Source: Salminus brasiliensis
Lineage: Eukaryota > Chordata > Actinopteri > Characiformes > Bryconidae
DNA: 64,000 nt
Assembly (NCBI RefSeq): GCF_030463535.1
Contig: NC_132878.1
Span: 31,948,261-32,012,260, forward strand
Direction: 5' to 3'
The stretch's first letter is position 1. Every line of letters begins with the position of its first letter. The notes beneath the pieces are model-generated. The model was not told the origin of the DNA, ran no database searches, and saw only the letters and a program-made list of their open reading frames with translations. This document shows positions 36,001-50,123 of the stretch, in pieces. A program made the translations under genes and the position numbers.

Positions 36001-38832
36001 CTAGAATTGCAATGTATAATTCAAATTCTAGAATTCCAACTTATAATTCTGAATTTTAGGATTCCAACTTATAATTCCAGATTCTAGAATTTCAACTGAT
36101 AATTTTAGCAATGTACTATACTCTAGATGGTGGTAAATGCAGTTCTGGCTATGCCACTGTTTTGTGTGTGTGTTGATGAGCAGAGATAAAGGGGAATAAT
36201 ATAATAGTGCAGTCTGTTCATGCTTCCTCGTGCTTTGATCACAGAGATGCCTCTTTGCTGCCATATCAGAGCAGCTTTCCAGGTCAGCTAAGATAACACT
36301 TACGACGCCCCCCCCCCCCCCCACACACACACACAAACATGTGAATACACACATAGTGAACAAACACACATTTGTTCATCCTCAAAGGCAATGTAAATAA
36401 ATGAATCTCCTAATTGGAGATGGAAGCTTATGGTGTCTACAGTGTGTATATGTGTGTGTGTGTGTGTGAACTGGGGCACGGTAATGAGCTAAATGTCCTG
36501 ACAAGGCCAGACAAAGCACATTCTTCCACTTGTGTTTGTGTTTACAGCTGTGATTGGCTGACCTAAGAGCCTGTAAACCAATCCTAATTTGAGCCCTATA
36601 CTCACACTCTTTTTCTGACAGCAGCCAGCCAATCAGAGCGCAGTCGCCAGGCAGGATGGCGTGGGTCAGAGAGTGAGATCGTTAAGGCATTGATTTATGC
36701 TAAAAGCTACATAGACCACTGGAGCCCTGCTTTCTACCAGAGACATTAGAGTGTGTGATTGAGTGAGAGAGAGAGTGCTGTCCAAATGGGTGTGTGTACA
36801 AATGGGATAGCGAAAGTGTTTGTGTGTGTGTGTCGGTGTATGTGTGTCGGTGTGTTATTATAGAATGACATTGGAAGACCTAGAAATGGCCCCGTCTAAC
36901 ACAGATAGTGGGGGTAAAACATAATGAGTCCAATCCAGTTCTGTCACAAATCTAGTCTGAGTTTGCTCAAAATAACATGTAGTGATAGAAAATGTAATGA
37001 GTGTATAAGTAGTGCGTAGTTCATCACATAGGTCTGGGCGATGTAGCTGCAAAAAGAATCACAATAAAAAAAAAAAATAAATAAATAAAATATATATATA
37101 TATATATATTTTATTATTATTTATTTATTTATTTATTTTATTGTGATTATTTTTAATGTAACCACCTCCTTTTGAATTTAACCACTGTAAGGCACACATA
37201 TTTTAAATTAAACAGTGATATTTAAAAATTATCTCATATGTGGCCAAAAGAGCTTATTCCCCATGTATGTTTAGGAGAACCAAGCATAGGGACGCTGTGG
37301 AAACTTGCTGATTGCTGATTGCTCAGTTCAAGTGAAAGGGAGAGCAAGCAAACCTGGATGAACCAGTCTCTTAAATGTGCCTGAAAACAGTGGAAAACAC
37401 TCCTCTCTAGACTTTCTGCTCTTAGACATGAGGCTTTATCCTCTAAACTGGTGTGATTTGAGCCTCAGCTAGCTGGAACACAGACTGTGCTATAGTGTTT
37501 AGCTTGCTAGGTAACTAAATTAAGCCTAGCTGGTGGCACGAGTCCAAACACAGCACAACTCATTTCGCCTTTCTGTTACTTCCAACACCAGTTCCTGGAC
37601 TTCGCTCTCTCAGACAAAGTTTTTTTGTTTGTTTGTTTTTTATTCACCAAAACTTGTGTGAGTAGCTCAGCAGTTAGTCAACAGCAGCTGCATTGGCCTG
37701 CAGATACTCCGTGCAGCTGTAGCCGAGCTAGTTAGCTTAGACTAGCTTTGCAAGTGAGCTGCAGATCCAAAAGCACAGGAAAAACATTGCTTTTAGCTTT
37801 CTGTCCTTTCAGCAGCAGTCCCTCCGTCTGTCATTCTCATCTTAACGTTGCTATTGATTTTTCTTTTTTCTTATTGCGATTGATGATGTCATATCATTTT
37901 ATCGCCCAGGCCTAACTTAAACCTAACCCTAATTTAACTCCCACCCAAACCTCCCTCAAACTGTAACAGTGGATCTTGTTGCTTGTTGTTTTCCCAGAAA
38001 ACGTTGAGCCTGATTAAAAGTGAGGACCAGAAGAAGTCCCCACTTGAGCTCTCACATATCCTGGTCCTGGTACAAGAACTCATGCAAACACACTCACACA
38101 CACATACACACACATGCACAAGAGTCTTAATACAGATCTAACTCAGCCATGTGTAAAGACCAGAGGTGCCTCCTGGGTTTAGCATCTGAGTCATGCTCCG
38201 GAGCTCTCTAACAGAGATCTGGAACCACATACTTCACTAAACATATGTGGGTTCTGTTACAACAACAAGTACCAAATAGGCCTGAGTGCGGTTTGTTTCC
38301 AAACGCTGAAATTCACACAGCCACAGTGGTCAAAGAGCTTGCCCAATGAGAGAGAGACACAGGTAGAGCCAAGAAAGATATATAGGGTATAGAGATGGAG
38401 AGATGGAGGGGGGGGTGGGGGTACTGTAACATATTATAAATAAAACATTACACTGGCTGACCGTTATTTCCTGACAGGTGATGAGTCATCACTGCCTCAT
38501 CCTGCCCGCTGCCCGTTAGCCAATTACAGCGCAGATCACAGAACAATAACAGCCAAACAGGAAATGCATCACCAGATGAGCAGACAAGGGGGTCTGAGGG
38601 GGAGATTTTATTACAGTAATTAAAACAAAAACAAAATCAGAGCTGATGGATTTAATTACACTGGCGTTGTGAATTCTAATGTACTTCTATACACACACAC
38701 ACACACACACAGCCTACAGGAGCCCACAGCCTTCAGCCTACAGTCCTACAGAGTCTCTTCCTCTCTTTCCCCTCTTTCCTTCCTCACAGCCCAGCACCGG
38801 AAAATCTCTCTACAAACAATCTGAGTAGGAGG

Positions 38833-38874
<42 letters not shown>

Positions 38875-41800
38875 CAGAGCGAGTGAGAGAGAGTGAGAGG
38901 AAGAGAGAGAGAAAGGTGGGTTGAGGGCGAGAGAGTGACATAGAAAGAAATAGATGGGTAGAGAGTGAGGGAGAGAGAGAGAGTAAGAGAAAATGAGAGA
39001 GAGGAAGAGGTCTGTACATTCTTTAATCCAGGAGTTGTGTAGGTGTGTGTGAGTGGGTATGAGTGTGTGAGAATGTGTGGTTGCGTGTGTGTGGCTGTGT
39101 GTGCGCTAGTCTCCCATAGGCATCACTCCTCACCGGTTCCCAGCATGTTTTGCAGCTTCTGCTGAAATATTGATGAGTCAGCGTCTGTGTGGCCGTGGGC
39201 GGAGCCTCTTTCTCCGGACCTTGACCAATGAGGTCGCAGTTCGAACGCATTCATAATGAACTCGCCTCATTCCGTCCCTGTTGCTATGGTGATGTGAACG
39301 AGGGGGGCCTGGATTTAAAGGCTGTGCTGTAAAATCGCCTGGGTGCACAGTGACGTTTGCAAGTGTGTGTGTGTGGGTACTTGTACAAGTGTGTGTGTGT
39401 GTGTGTGTATGTGTGAGGCATGACTGAGCAACTCAGCTGGCAGCTCCCTTGGGGCTGCTTTTCTATTTTAAACCTTGGCAACTCGTTTCTGTGCCCCAAC
39501 CCTCCCCATCCCTCCCAATCCACCCTGCTCCCTCTCTCACTCATTTTCACCTCCTTCAGTTGTACACACTCACACAAACAAGGCACTCAGAAAAACACAC
39601 ACACACACTCCAACACCTGCTGCTGGTTTTTCAGTACAGCGTAAACAGTAAGGGAGAGCGGGGCGCTCTAACTAATGCAGAGTAAAAAAGTATCATGGCC
39701 ATAAAAGCCTGGTGGCTTTATAAGAGCACCATTTACACAGCTTGAGAGCTAGTCAAGCTAAAGTACAGCCTCCACACTGGGGGGTTAGTTAAAAAAAAAT
39801 ACACATGCAGTCAATCAGTCAAGACATGTTTAGTGTCCTGTAGGTGGCAGAAGGAAAGGTTGATTCTTAGACACATCTCAATTCTGAATGATTCACAAAT
39901 GTCAAAAAGTAGATTTTCTAAATGTTCATTGATAACGTAATGGTGATGAGACACACGGGGAGGAGCTCGGAGGTGTGAAAATGCAGCGGCGGACAGTCTG
40001 TGGCATCTCAGAACCCTTTACTATGTTAATCTGCAGCTGAAATGCATTTAATGTATTGAAAACATTGATTTCCAAGGTTGAGGAGTAGTCTGACTGCCCC
40101 CTCTAGCACACTGTAAGACTGGTTAATGCCCTTATTGAGTAGATTTGCAGAAACGTCTGGAACGGATGAAATCTGAGACTGACACAGTACAGTACTAAAT
40201 CATGTGGAATACAATGATGGGCCGCACTTTCTGACCTTGTCTTTGTCATCAGAGTCATCTCATTTCTTTAGACTCAGTGTGTGTGTGTGTGAAAGCAAGA
40301 GAGAGAGACTATTGTTTGTCCTTTTCTAATCCTATCATCGATCCTATAACCATAACAGACTTTCTCCCTCTCTGTGTTTCTCTCTCTCTCTATCTCGTGC
40401 TTCGATTAGCCCATAGTAATAGTCCATTCATCACTCACTCGTCTCCTCCTCTTGATAGACAGACAGATTAAATGGACAAAAGTATTGGGACACCTGCTCA
40501 TTCATTCGTTAGTTTATTCTGCTTTGCTGGAGTAACTGCCTCTACTACTATATACTGCTATATTCTGAAGCTTTGCTGTGAGGATTTGATTGCATTTAGC
40601 GACGAGAGCGTAAGTGAGATCAGGATGTGGGATAGTCAACACTCCACCTCATCCCCAACTCCTCCCAATAGTACTGGATGGAGCACCATCGTTTCAGAGG
40701 AACAGCCCAATGCCTGGGGACTTTATACCCCTGTAGCCACACAAGCTGTGTGTGTGCATTTGCACATCTGTGTCAACAAAAGGGGTAACTTAAAGTAGCT
40801 GAATGCATTCATTAGAAGGGGTGTCCACAAACATTTGGACAAATAGTGTAGATTGATACACCGATAGAGAGAGAGAAAGAGAGAGAGAGATGTTGAGGTT
40901 GTGTTGGACGCTCTGTCAGCAGCAGATCTCCTCCCCCAGTCTGTCAGATGGTAGTAGCTGTTGTGGCTATTTTTAGTGTCTACATTGTCCAAACCGGTCA
41001 GTTTTTCACATCAACAATGAATACTTCACATGACATGTGTACACACACTCACACAGGGGGCTCTATTCTGCTGGCCACAGATATCACAAATTGCATTACT
41101 TTTTTTATTTATTACAGTACTGAGAGTCATTGTCTGTGAGCGTCAGTGTGTGTGTGTGTGTGTGTGTGTGCATGCTTCCTGCCTCATAAGATGAATAATT
41201 CTTTTTATGATATCAGTGGTTCTTTTCATCTCTGCTGTGTGTGTGTGTTGTCACACAGTGACTCATTTTGCTAAAGATTGTAAATGAATGGGTTAGTTTG
41301 GAATGAGAGGTAAACAAGTAGTGTCTCCCTTAAAGTGGGCTCAATATGCCGGCCCTTGTGAAGTGAGCTCTGGAAGTCCCCTGAGCCAGCAGTCATTCAA
41401 TTTGGTCACTAATTAAAGCTGTATATATTGCTTTATTTGAACATTATTATTAAAAAGTATCTGACAATTAATATTACAATAGTGCTCTTAAATTGGCACA
41501 TATTATGATTGCTGTTTACCTTGCAATATTAATGGAAAGTGATTCCAACAGGACCACCGCTGACCAGATATCATTTGGCAAGTGAAATCTAAGCACATCA
41601 GTGACACTTGGCACACAATAGCACTGTGTGTGTTGGTGATACGAGTGTATTAGGCACAGCAGTGTTGCCGGGGTTGTAGACAGTGTCACTGTGGGTCCAT
41701 CACCCCAAAATACCCACCCAAGAGCAGCTTGGTCAGAAACCAAGCCCTGATGAAGGGCTAGAGCATGGCTAACACAAACTGTATACCAGCAAGGTAGGGC

Positions 41801-42013
41801 TAAAAGGGAGTGGTTTCTGATGATAAGGGGCTGATGAGTGTAGATATGGGGGTAAGGCTGTGTCCGTGTGCACTTGTGCTGATGTTGCTCTTTGGTTGCT
41901 AGGCAATGGAGAGCAAGCTTCTGGTTGGAGGAAAGAACATCATTGATCACACTAATGAACAACAGAAGATGCTGGAGCAGAAAAAACAGGAGATCACTGA
42001 ACAGGTATCTAAA

Positions 42014-42045
<32 letters not shown>

Positions 42046-42575
42046 ACACTATAATCATCATTTAGACCATTATTTTTTTAGGTTATCAATTACTTTTACA
42101 TTGGAAAGTATGCACACTACAAACACTAGATATACAAGAAATATTAGAAAAAACATTGGATACCTTAGAAATCACTTACCAATCTCGCCACCTACAATAC
42201 CATGGCAATTGCCTAGCAACAACTATGGATATTGTAGCAACCACTTAGCAACACTAAGGGACCACTTGGGATACTATAGGAACCACTTAGCAACACTCTA
42301 CCAACCATCAGAGATTAGCAACAGCTTTTATGCCACCCTAGCAACCATCTAGCAATGCCTTAGCAACTACCCTATAACCTATTGGGTATCATAGCAACCA
42401 CTCAGCAACACATGGCATACCACAGGAACCTCCTAGCAATACCCAAGCAACTGCCTGAAACACCCTAGCCCTGCAAGATAATTACTCAATACATCTATTA
42501 CTAATTAATACTAATAAAAACAATAGCGACAGCCCTACATTCAGTAATACAGTAACATGTGCCAATGTGTTTGCA

Positions 42576-42614
<39 letters not shown>

Positions 42615-45600
42615 ACACGCAGGGAGCGGGAGATGCAGCAGCAGATGTTGATTCAAGACGAGGAGACGCTGGAGCTGAGAGAAACCTTCTCCTCTCTGCA
42701 GCAGGAGGTAGAGGCCAAGACTAAAAAACTAAAAAAGGTGAGCATTAAGACACAGGCAAGCTTACATACATACCGTCAGTGAAGACAGCCCAATATATTT
42801 CACTCTACATTGTACACACACACACAAACACACACACACAAACACACACAGTCCCTCCATGTTGTTAGATTGTATTTGGTTCCTTAACTCCTCTGTTCTT
42901 TGCTCCCTTTGACCCTTGGACCCTACCCATGACCTTGTGGATATGCACTCCTCCCTTTATCAGTACAAAAAGGTTTGTCCGTTTTACATTTCCTCAGCCA
43001 CTGACTGTGCCGCTAACGCTAATGCCAGCACCAGCACTAATGCTAATCTGCTAACTGTCCACTTTAGACTAATTATAACCTGTCCAAAGGTTAGGCGGCA
43101 CTGCACTGAAGGTAATACTGACGTGTTAGGTAGTTTAAGCCAAGCTACATAACCACTGAGTTATACAGCCAAGTCTTGCACACGACTGTATACACATATA
43201 TTAGAATATATATATACATATATACATAGAAATTGACCAATTAGTGATTTTGGGGTTGATAACAATCGCCAATCGTCTTTCAGCTCGTTTGGCTGATTGC
43301 TGATACTGATAGAGCGTGGGGCTAGATGCCACATTAACCTTCCCAGGCATGACTTGGTAATGCGTCATTGTGCAGGACTTAATGTTCCTGCTTTGCCTCT
43401 CAAGATGAAATTGACTTTACTCTTTTCAATTAACCACCTTTTAAAAGCTGTCGACTCCAAGCACTCACTGAGAGAGCCTCTGCAGAACTGCACCGGGGAG
43501 TGGAAACACAGTTGAAAAACTCTGCTTATCTAGCGCTACAAACTCCATCACTTTGGACGAGCTTTCTTTAGCTGTTTTGACTGTCAGTGATGTACTGTAG
43601 GTGGTGGTTAGCACGGTGGCCTGCACTGTTTGCTGTTTTGTGTGGTTAGCGGTGTTAGCTAGCTCTGCTGTGTTCTAATACTCACTGTACTGGACTGAGT
43701 GATGTACTCTAGAGAGGGGTAGTGGTGTTAAAAGTCTTTACTCGGCTTCCCCCACAAGACCTGTTCATTATGAGCATTCTACAGACTGATGAACATTTGA
43801 ACACACTGGCTCTAATGCAACCGTTCGCAAGCTCCATAGTTCAAGGAACTGCAGCGTCCTGTGACTGAGGACCCTCACGGAGAGCTGCTGTAATCCTTAA
43901 CTCGCAAATATAACCCAATCGGCTTATTGCAGAAATATCATCTGAACGTTAATTAGATATTTGGGCTGAATATCATCTGACAGCCGACCAATTTTCTATC
44001 TCTAATTATGATGCTTAATATTTTGGTTAATTAATGATACTGGCCTTTATATTTAAGCGATAGTATTATAGATAAGTATAAGATTAACATTAATACTGCT
44101 GCAGATGTGTGAGAACAATTAGGACATCACAACGCAACCACACGTTCAGTGTTTCAGGCTTCTGACCTGATAAATTGAATAAGCTCGTCTTCTTGGATAA
44201 AAAGCAGACGTTATTTAATATGTATGAAATCATTTCAGAGATAAATTGCCGTTAGATATTTTCCACAAATTGTTCAGCAATTCTCTCAAAACACTGAGGC
44301 TTCAGAATACTACATAACATGACACACCATAGTAAACACCTGAATTGCTCATTTAGGCACTGCTGGCACATCAGCACACGAACCAGACGTCTTTTTCCTG
44401 AAGCGAAATCAGCCCACGTCTCAATTTCTCCATCTAAACTGAAACACTATCACAGCCACAGCCTTCAACACCGCGTCACTGTGATCAGCGTCCATGATGA
44501 ACATTCAGCAGTGAAGTCTCTGCCAGTGCGCACTACCCATCGTGCGTTCATCGGACATGAAACCTCCAGAGCAGTAGAACAGGTCCACAAGTCCAGAAGT
44601 CAAACCCCTGATGGGTGCGCCGGGGACATTGCTCCTAGAAGAAAGCTCCATGGATTTAACATGAACATTCTGTGGGCTAACTCTGAGAGTAAAACACAGG
44701 GGGAATTAGTGTGGAATTATTATTTAGGCCAGTAACCATGAAAATTGAGGTCATGGCCACAAATCTCTTTGGTGACGCGTTTGCATGTATGGTACATTGT
44801 ACATTTGCGTCCAGTCAGGCCTGGAGTGTTCTGCCCAAATGCCCCATTAACACCCACAGTTCCTGCTCCACCTGCCTGGCCTCTGTCTTTTCATCCCCGC
44901 ACCAGTCCAGTAATAACCTCTCACTCCTGACTTCTACTCCTTTGACCTCCATATTTGCTCTTGCTGATTTAAGCCCCCCCCCTCCCCTCCCCCACCCACA
45001 ACAGTGTGATTGGAGCACTCTGATTGGCTGAGCTTCAGCTGTTTTTTTTTTACACAGTAACACAGATTGGATCTCTGACCTGTCACTCACTGCATGAAGC
45101 CCCTGTCCTTGAACAAGGACAAATGGATCAAGAAATGTGATGAATGGGTGGTTGAGTGGGTGGGGGAGTGGATGGATGGATGGATGGTTGAAGGTTTGGA
45201 ATGAAAGGGAACAGATGAATGGATGAATGAAAGGAACTGAATAAATGGTGAATGAATGTAGACAAATGCATGAGGCCAGCTGGGGATGATGATGATGATG
45301 ATATCTAGTGGTTGGTTGCCCAGGAGACCTTCTGTGATTGGCCTGATTCTGCACAGGAACCAGCAGCGTTCCAATCTTCCAAGCTCAGAGCAGCAGATCG
45401 GTCATAGCCACTACAAACCCCTCTACACATAAGTCCCCAAAATATAAGTGTGTATTCATGTCTGTTTCTCTCTCTCTCTCTCTCTCTAGCTGTATGCTAA
45501 ACTGCAGGCAGTGAAGGCTGAGATTCAGGATGTAAATGATGAACACGTTAGAACCAGACAGGAACTGGAGCAGACACAGAACGAGCTCACGAGAGAACTC

Positions 45601-48600
45601 AAGTTCAAGTGAGTACACACACACACACACACACGCACACACACACACATTACATTGTAGAGTTCATGGCTAAACCCTAAACATGAATCAGGAGATAAAC
45701 ATGAATCTGAATGCCAGGCGTGGGCTAGAGGGGTATAAAAGCCCCTCAGCGTTGAACAGTGGAGCAGTGGAACTGTGTTTTCTGGAATGATGGATGCTGC
45801 TCCATCCAGTACTTTTGGGATGAGTTGGGAATGAAATGGGTTAGTGATCATCCAACATCCTGACCTCACTAACGCTGTTGTAGCTGAATTTAATCAAATC
45901 AGCACAGCAGTGCTCCTAAATCTAGTAGTATCTCTTTCCAGGACAGGGAGACAGTTACTCCAAAAAAAGAAAGAAGGAAAAACTCTTTTTTTATTATTAC
46001 CCTTGATTTCAGAAACAACAGTAATTGAACAGGTGTCCTAATACTTTTGTCCATTTGGTCTAAGACAGTGTCAGAAAACACACCAGCAAGTCTATTAGAT
46101 GTTACTGAACAACGTGTGTATGACGATTGAATTATACAGTTCCATCACTTCTTGACCACATTAGCCTCACAGCTCCAGCGCCAAAGCAAACGTCAGACCA
46201 CAAACTGATCGATGGTATTTTGTGTGTAGGTACTTGATCATAGAGAATTTCATTCCCCCTGAAGAGAAGAATAAGATAATGAACCGGCTGGTGTTCGATT
46301 CTGAGGAAGATCAATGGAAGTTCCAGCCTCTCGTACCGGCAGAGAAGTGAGTGATATTGACCTTTGTGTGACCTTTTTTGTGTGAATTTTATTTATTGTG
46401 AGTGGATGTGTGTGTGTGTATGTTTAATGTGTGAGTAGATTCTTTACTTCAGATCTTCTTCTTAGTTTCATTAGCTTGCATTACTATTTAGGAAGCAGGT
46501 CTCAGAGATGCAAGTCCAGGTCATGCCGTATGACTCAGGGTATAAGTCTGAGTCGAAGTGGAGTCTGTAGAATGAGAGTCAGAATCGAGTCTGGAGTCTC
46601 TGCGTGTGAGTCAGAATCGAGTCAGAATCAAGTCTTCTGAGAGTCAGGTTTGGAGTCTCTGAGTCAGAGTGTATGGGGTATTAGTCTGAGTCAAGTGAAG
46701 TGCAAGACCCCATAGTTTCAAGTTTATTGAGGTGCAAGCCTGAGTCAGTTCTCGAGTCTCTGTGGTGTGAATCTGAGTAGAGTCTCAAGTATCTGGTTAA
46801 ACGGCAAGCTTACGCTGAGTCAAGAGTCAGTAATTTAAGTGCGAGTACCAGACAGGTCTGGAGACCTGTCAAGAACCAAGCTGTGATGGCTAGGTGGCTG
46901 GAGAGTCAGAACATCTCCAAAACATCAGGCAGGTCTTGTGTTTTTTTTTTTTTTTTTTTTTTTGGGTATGCAGTGGTCAGTACCTACCAAAAGTGGTGCA
47001 AGAAAGGACAACCGGTGAAGCAGTAACAGGGTCATGGATGCGATCAACCTCACAACTTGTAGGACTTACAGGATCTGCTACTAACGCCTTGGTGCCTGAT
47101 TCCACAGGACATTTTGTGGAGCCCATGCCTTGAGTAGTTGGATCTGTTGTGGCGGCACATTGCGCACTCAGTGTTAGGCAGGGGATTCTAATGTTTTGAC
47201 TGATCTGTGTTAGCGTGCATTCCATATTAGGATCTCTGGGTCTAGGCTGGATTTCTCCAGAAGAAAAATTAATGGAATTTTACCCTATGGTGAAGAAGCG
47301 TGTTCTAAAGTCGGGGTTCTGAGTGACCCCTATGTGGAGATTGACGGTTCTGCCCTTTGCTGATGCCGCAGCCATCCCTGGCTGGTAGTCCCAAAGAGGA
47401 TATCTGGCCTCACTTTCTCTTTGGGGGGGGGGGGGGGGGGGGTAGAATTGCCCTCCCTCTCCCCACATCACTCAGCGCAATGCTAGCCAGCGTGAGTGTC
47501 CGTTCGCCTTTTCCTCCTAGCGGGTTCAGCTACCCAGGGACATTGCAGTTCAAGCAGATGTTGTTGGCTGGCTTCATATGACTCAGGTGAATCATGCTAG
47601 CCTTTACTTTCCAATTGGTAGCATTGCATTGTAGGGATATAGGTTCTAAGTCCTAACTAACAGGTGGGAACAGACTTTTTTCTCAGAGAGTGGCGCTCCT
47701 TGGCAGTCAAGAATGCTGCTACAGCAGAAGTGCTGTCCTGTCTAACAGGAGTAACAGCCGTACGTTCCTGAAAGGGCTGGGTGACGTGAATAAAAAAACA
47801 ACAACTCTATTTTCATATGCTTAAGAATTGCTGCGGGGAGCAGAGAGGGTAAAGGGCCTTGCTGAAGGGCCCAACAGTGGCATCTTGCTGAGCCTGGGTA
47901 TCGAACCCACAACCCTTTCATGCTCTAACCACTGAGCCACCACTGCCACAGTCCACTGTATTTTTTTAAACAAAGGCAGATTATTATTAGTTGCATAAGA
48001 GCTAATGCTAGGTAAGCTGGCTTGGCTTTTCTGTCAGGTGTTTGTGGTGTGGGATGGTCAAATAGTGTCTCTGACAGCACGCTGCTAACAATATAGCCTG
48101 CAATAGTCTGCCTGTTAATAATAATGGCTAGTAGTCAAACCGTAGCCTTCCACAGTTTATCCCGATTAGACGGAACAGAATGACATACTGTATCTGAGGC
48201 TCACTATGTAGAGGACGGACGTTAACTGGCATAAGCTATTGCGTGACTCTCCAACAGACTAACAGCGGCCTTCTTTTAGTTTAGTTGTAATGTAAAGCAG
48301 TGCTCTGACTCGCTGGAGTTCACGTCTCCTTCCTTTTACCATTTGTTTCTAGGGATTGCACAAAAACTAAAATCTTACATCTCACTGTTTGAGTGCTGTG
48401 GTATACTACAATAAAGGACTGCTTTGTTGTAGATGTGTGGAGTGGAAGAGACCCATAAGACCCCCCCTCCCCCCACCTCTCTGTGAGAAAAATCCTTTGG
48501 CAATGACTAAATTAGGGAGAAAAATGGGAAAATCCTAATGCGTCCAGATCCTCTGAATTATAAGGCTGTTAAGTAGTTGAAATGCGACTTTAGCTACTTG

Positions 48601-50067
48601 TGAGATACTGTAACACTGCTGCATACTGAACTGACGTCCCAAGACTGGAAACCTCTGCAGAATACCCCCTCAAAAAAACAGGCTTTCTCAGTTGCAGTTA
48701 GTCATGTGTCTTTGGCAGCAGAAGAGCACAGTTCTATATCAGTGTTCAAAGGTAGTAATTCAGAGAATCCAGTGGCATTCGTGAGAAAAACTGTTCACAG
48801 GACAAAGCATGTCGGATCTGGATTTGAACATTTTCTTTACCACAGGACGCAACAGCAGCAAATCCCATTCATTTTTACCACAGGGGAATCCACCACGACT
48901 ACAGGATGACGACGCAAAGTCATAAGGGTCTACAGAAACAGTCACTAAAGTGGCAATCCGTCTGTAGATCTGTGGGATCAGTTTAACACTGCTGTAGCTG
49001 ATAAACAGACACATGGTTGACTCTCAAATAATTTATATTGGTGCAATTTAACATGTAAGATTTTCCTGGAACTTTTGTCAGCGGTAAGGTTTAAATTATA
49101 GATGGACTGATCAGTGTCTTGGGGGCCGATACCGATCATTTTTCAGCATAATCGGCCGGTGCTGATTTGAGTGATGTACCTGAGGTCAAATGTCTTTACT
49201 CTGCTCCACAAGGCACAGTTAGTTTTACAGGTTCTTCAGATATGGGAGTTTCAGTAGGAAAAAAAACTCCAGGCAGCCTCGGTAGGACTGTCCTATGAAA
49301 ACTTCTTCTTAGTAGCCTGTAGGTCAACTTCTTCTTAGGCCTGTGGTGGCCTCACTGGAAAAGTGCCACCTCTTGCAATTTGTCTTTGTCTTCTACTATT
49401 TTCACTATTTACTAGTTTTTTCCTGTGTTGAATGTGCACAAATCTGCAGCCACTAAAAAACTATGCATCACATGATCTGAACAGCTCTCAGGATTAGCTC
49501 CTAATTATAGGCTGATTTATTTGGCTGATCCTGAGAGCTGTGTAGATCATGTGATGCATAGTTTGTGAGTGTGATCCTTCCGTCTCTAGTATATACAGTA
49601 GATGTGGAGTTGTTGTAACTGTGGTATGACTCTGAGAATAGGTATTACAGCACAGTGTAGCAGTGATGTAGATAAACAGTGCTTTTCTGTAATAGTGCTG
49701 TAACTTCTATAGTAAAAACAAGCCAGTTATGGTCTGTATATGTGAATTACAGCAGTGTACTGTACTGCAGATAAACACTGCTGTCAGTTAATTACTGTGA
49801 TTTTACAGGTCAGTTGTTTACAGTGTCGTCCTAAACCCCCCCCTGCCCAGCACCCAGCTCCCAGCTCCGACCTGCTGCATTGTGTGTTTTGTCCCGTTCA
49901 ATAAGAGCGGGAGTTGATGGTAGAGCTTGGTGCAGAAGCACAGTCACTTATAAATATTCCACTAAACAGCAGTTGCTTTTGTCTGCGTTTGAGGGTTTGC
50001 CAGATGTGGCCATAAAAAGCATTGCCACACATTTCAACTCACTTACATAACAGAACATACACAGTAT

Positions 50068-50123
<56 letters not shown>

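Larger units (their letters stand above)
32122..41902 (+). other. kif3c intron 3 (9.8 kb)
   Basis: The longest kif3c intron. It contains a SINE, a palindromic minisatellite, several MITE-like elements and many CA/GT/GA microsatellites (for example 38838-38863 GT and 38864-39002 GA-rich), each listed separately. No conserved exon is seen. Confidence 0.65.

Noticed and set aside
34919..36104. CRISPR-like array
   Set aside because: Units are contiguous with no unique spacers and lie in a vertebrate intron, so this is a minisatellite.
44319..45031. 138- and 106-codon frames in kif3c intron 5
   Set aside because: Compositionally ordinary intron without domain similarity; no exon is needed here because the exon 5 to 6 junction is in phase.
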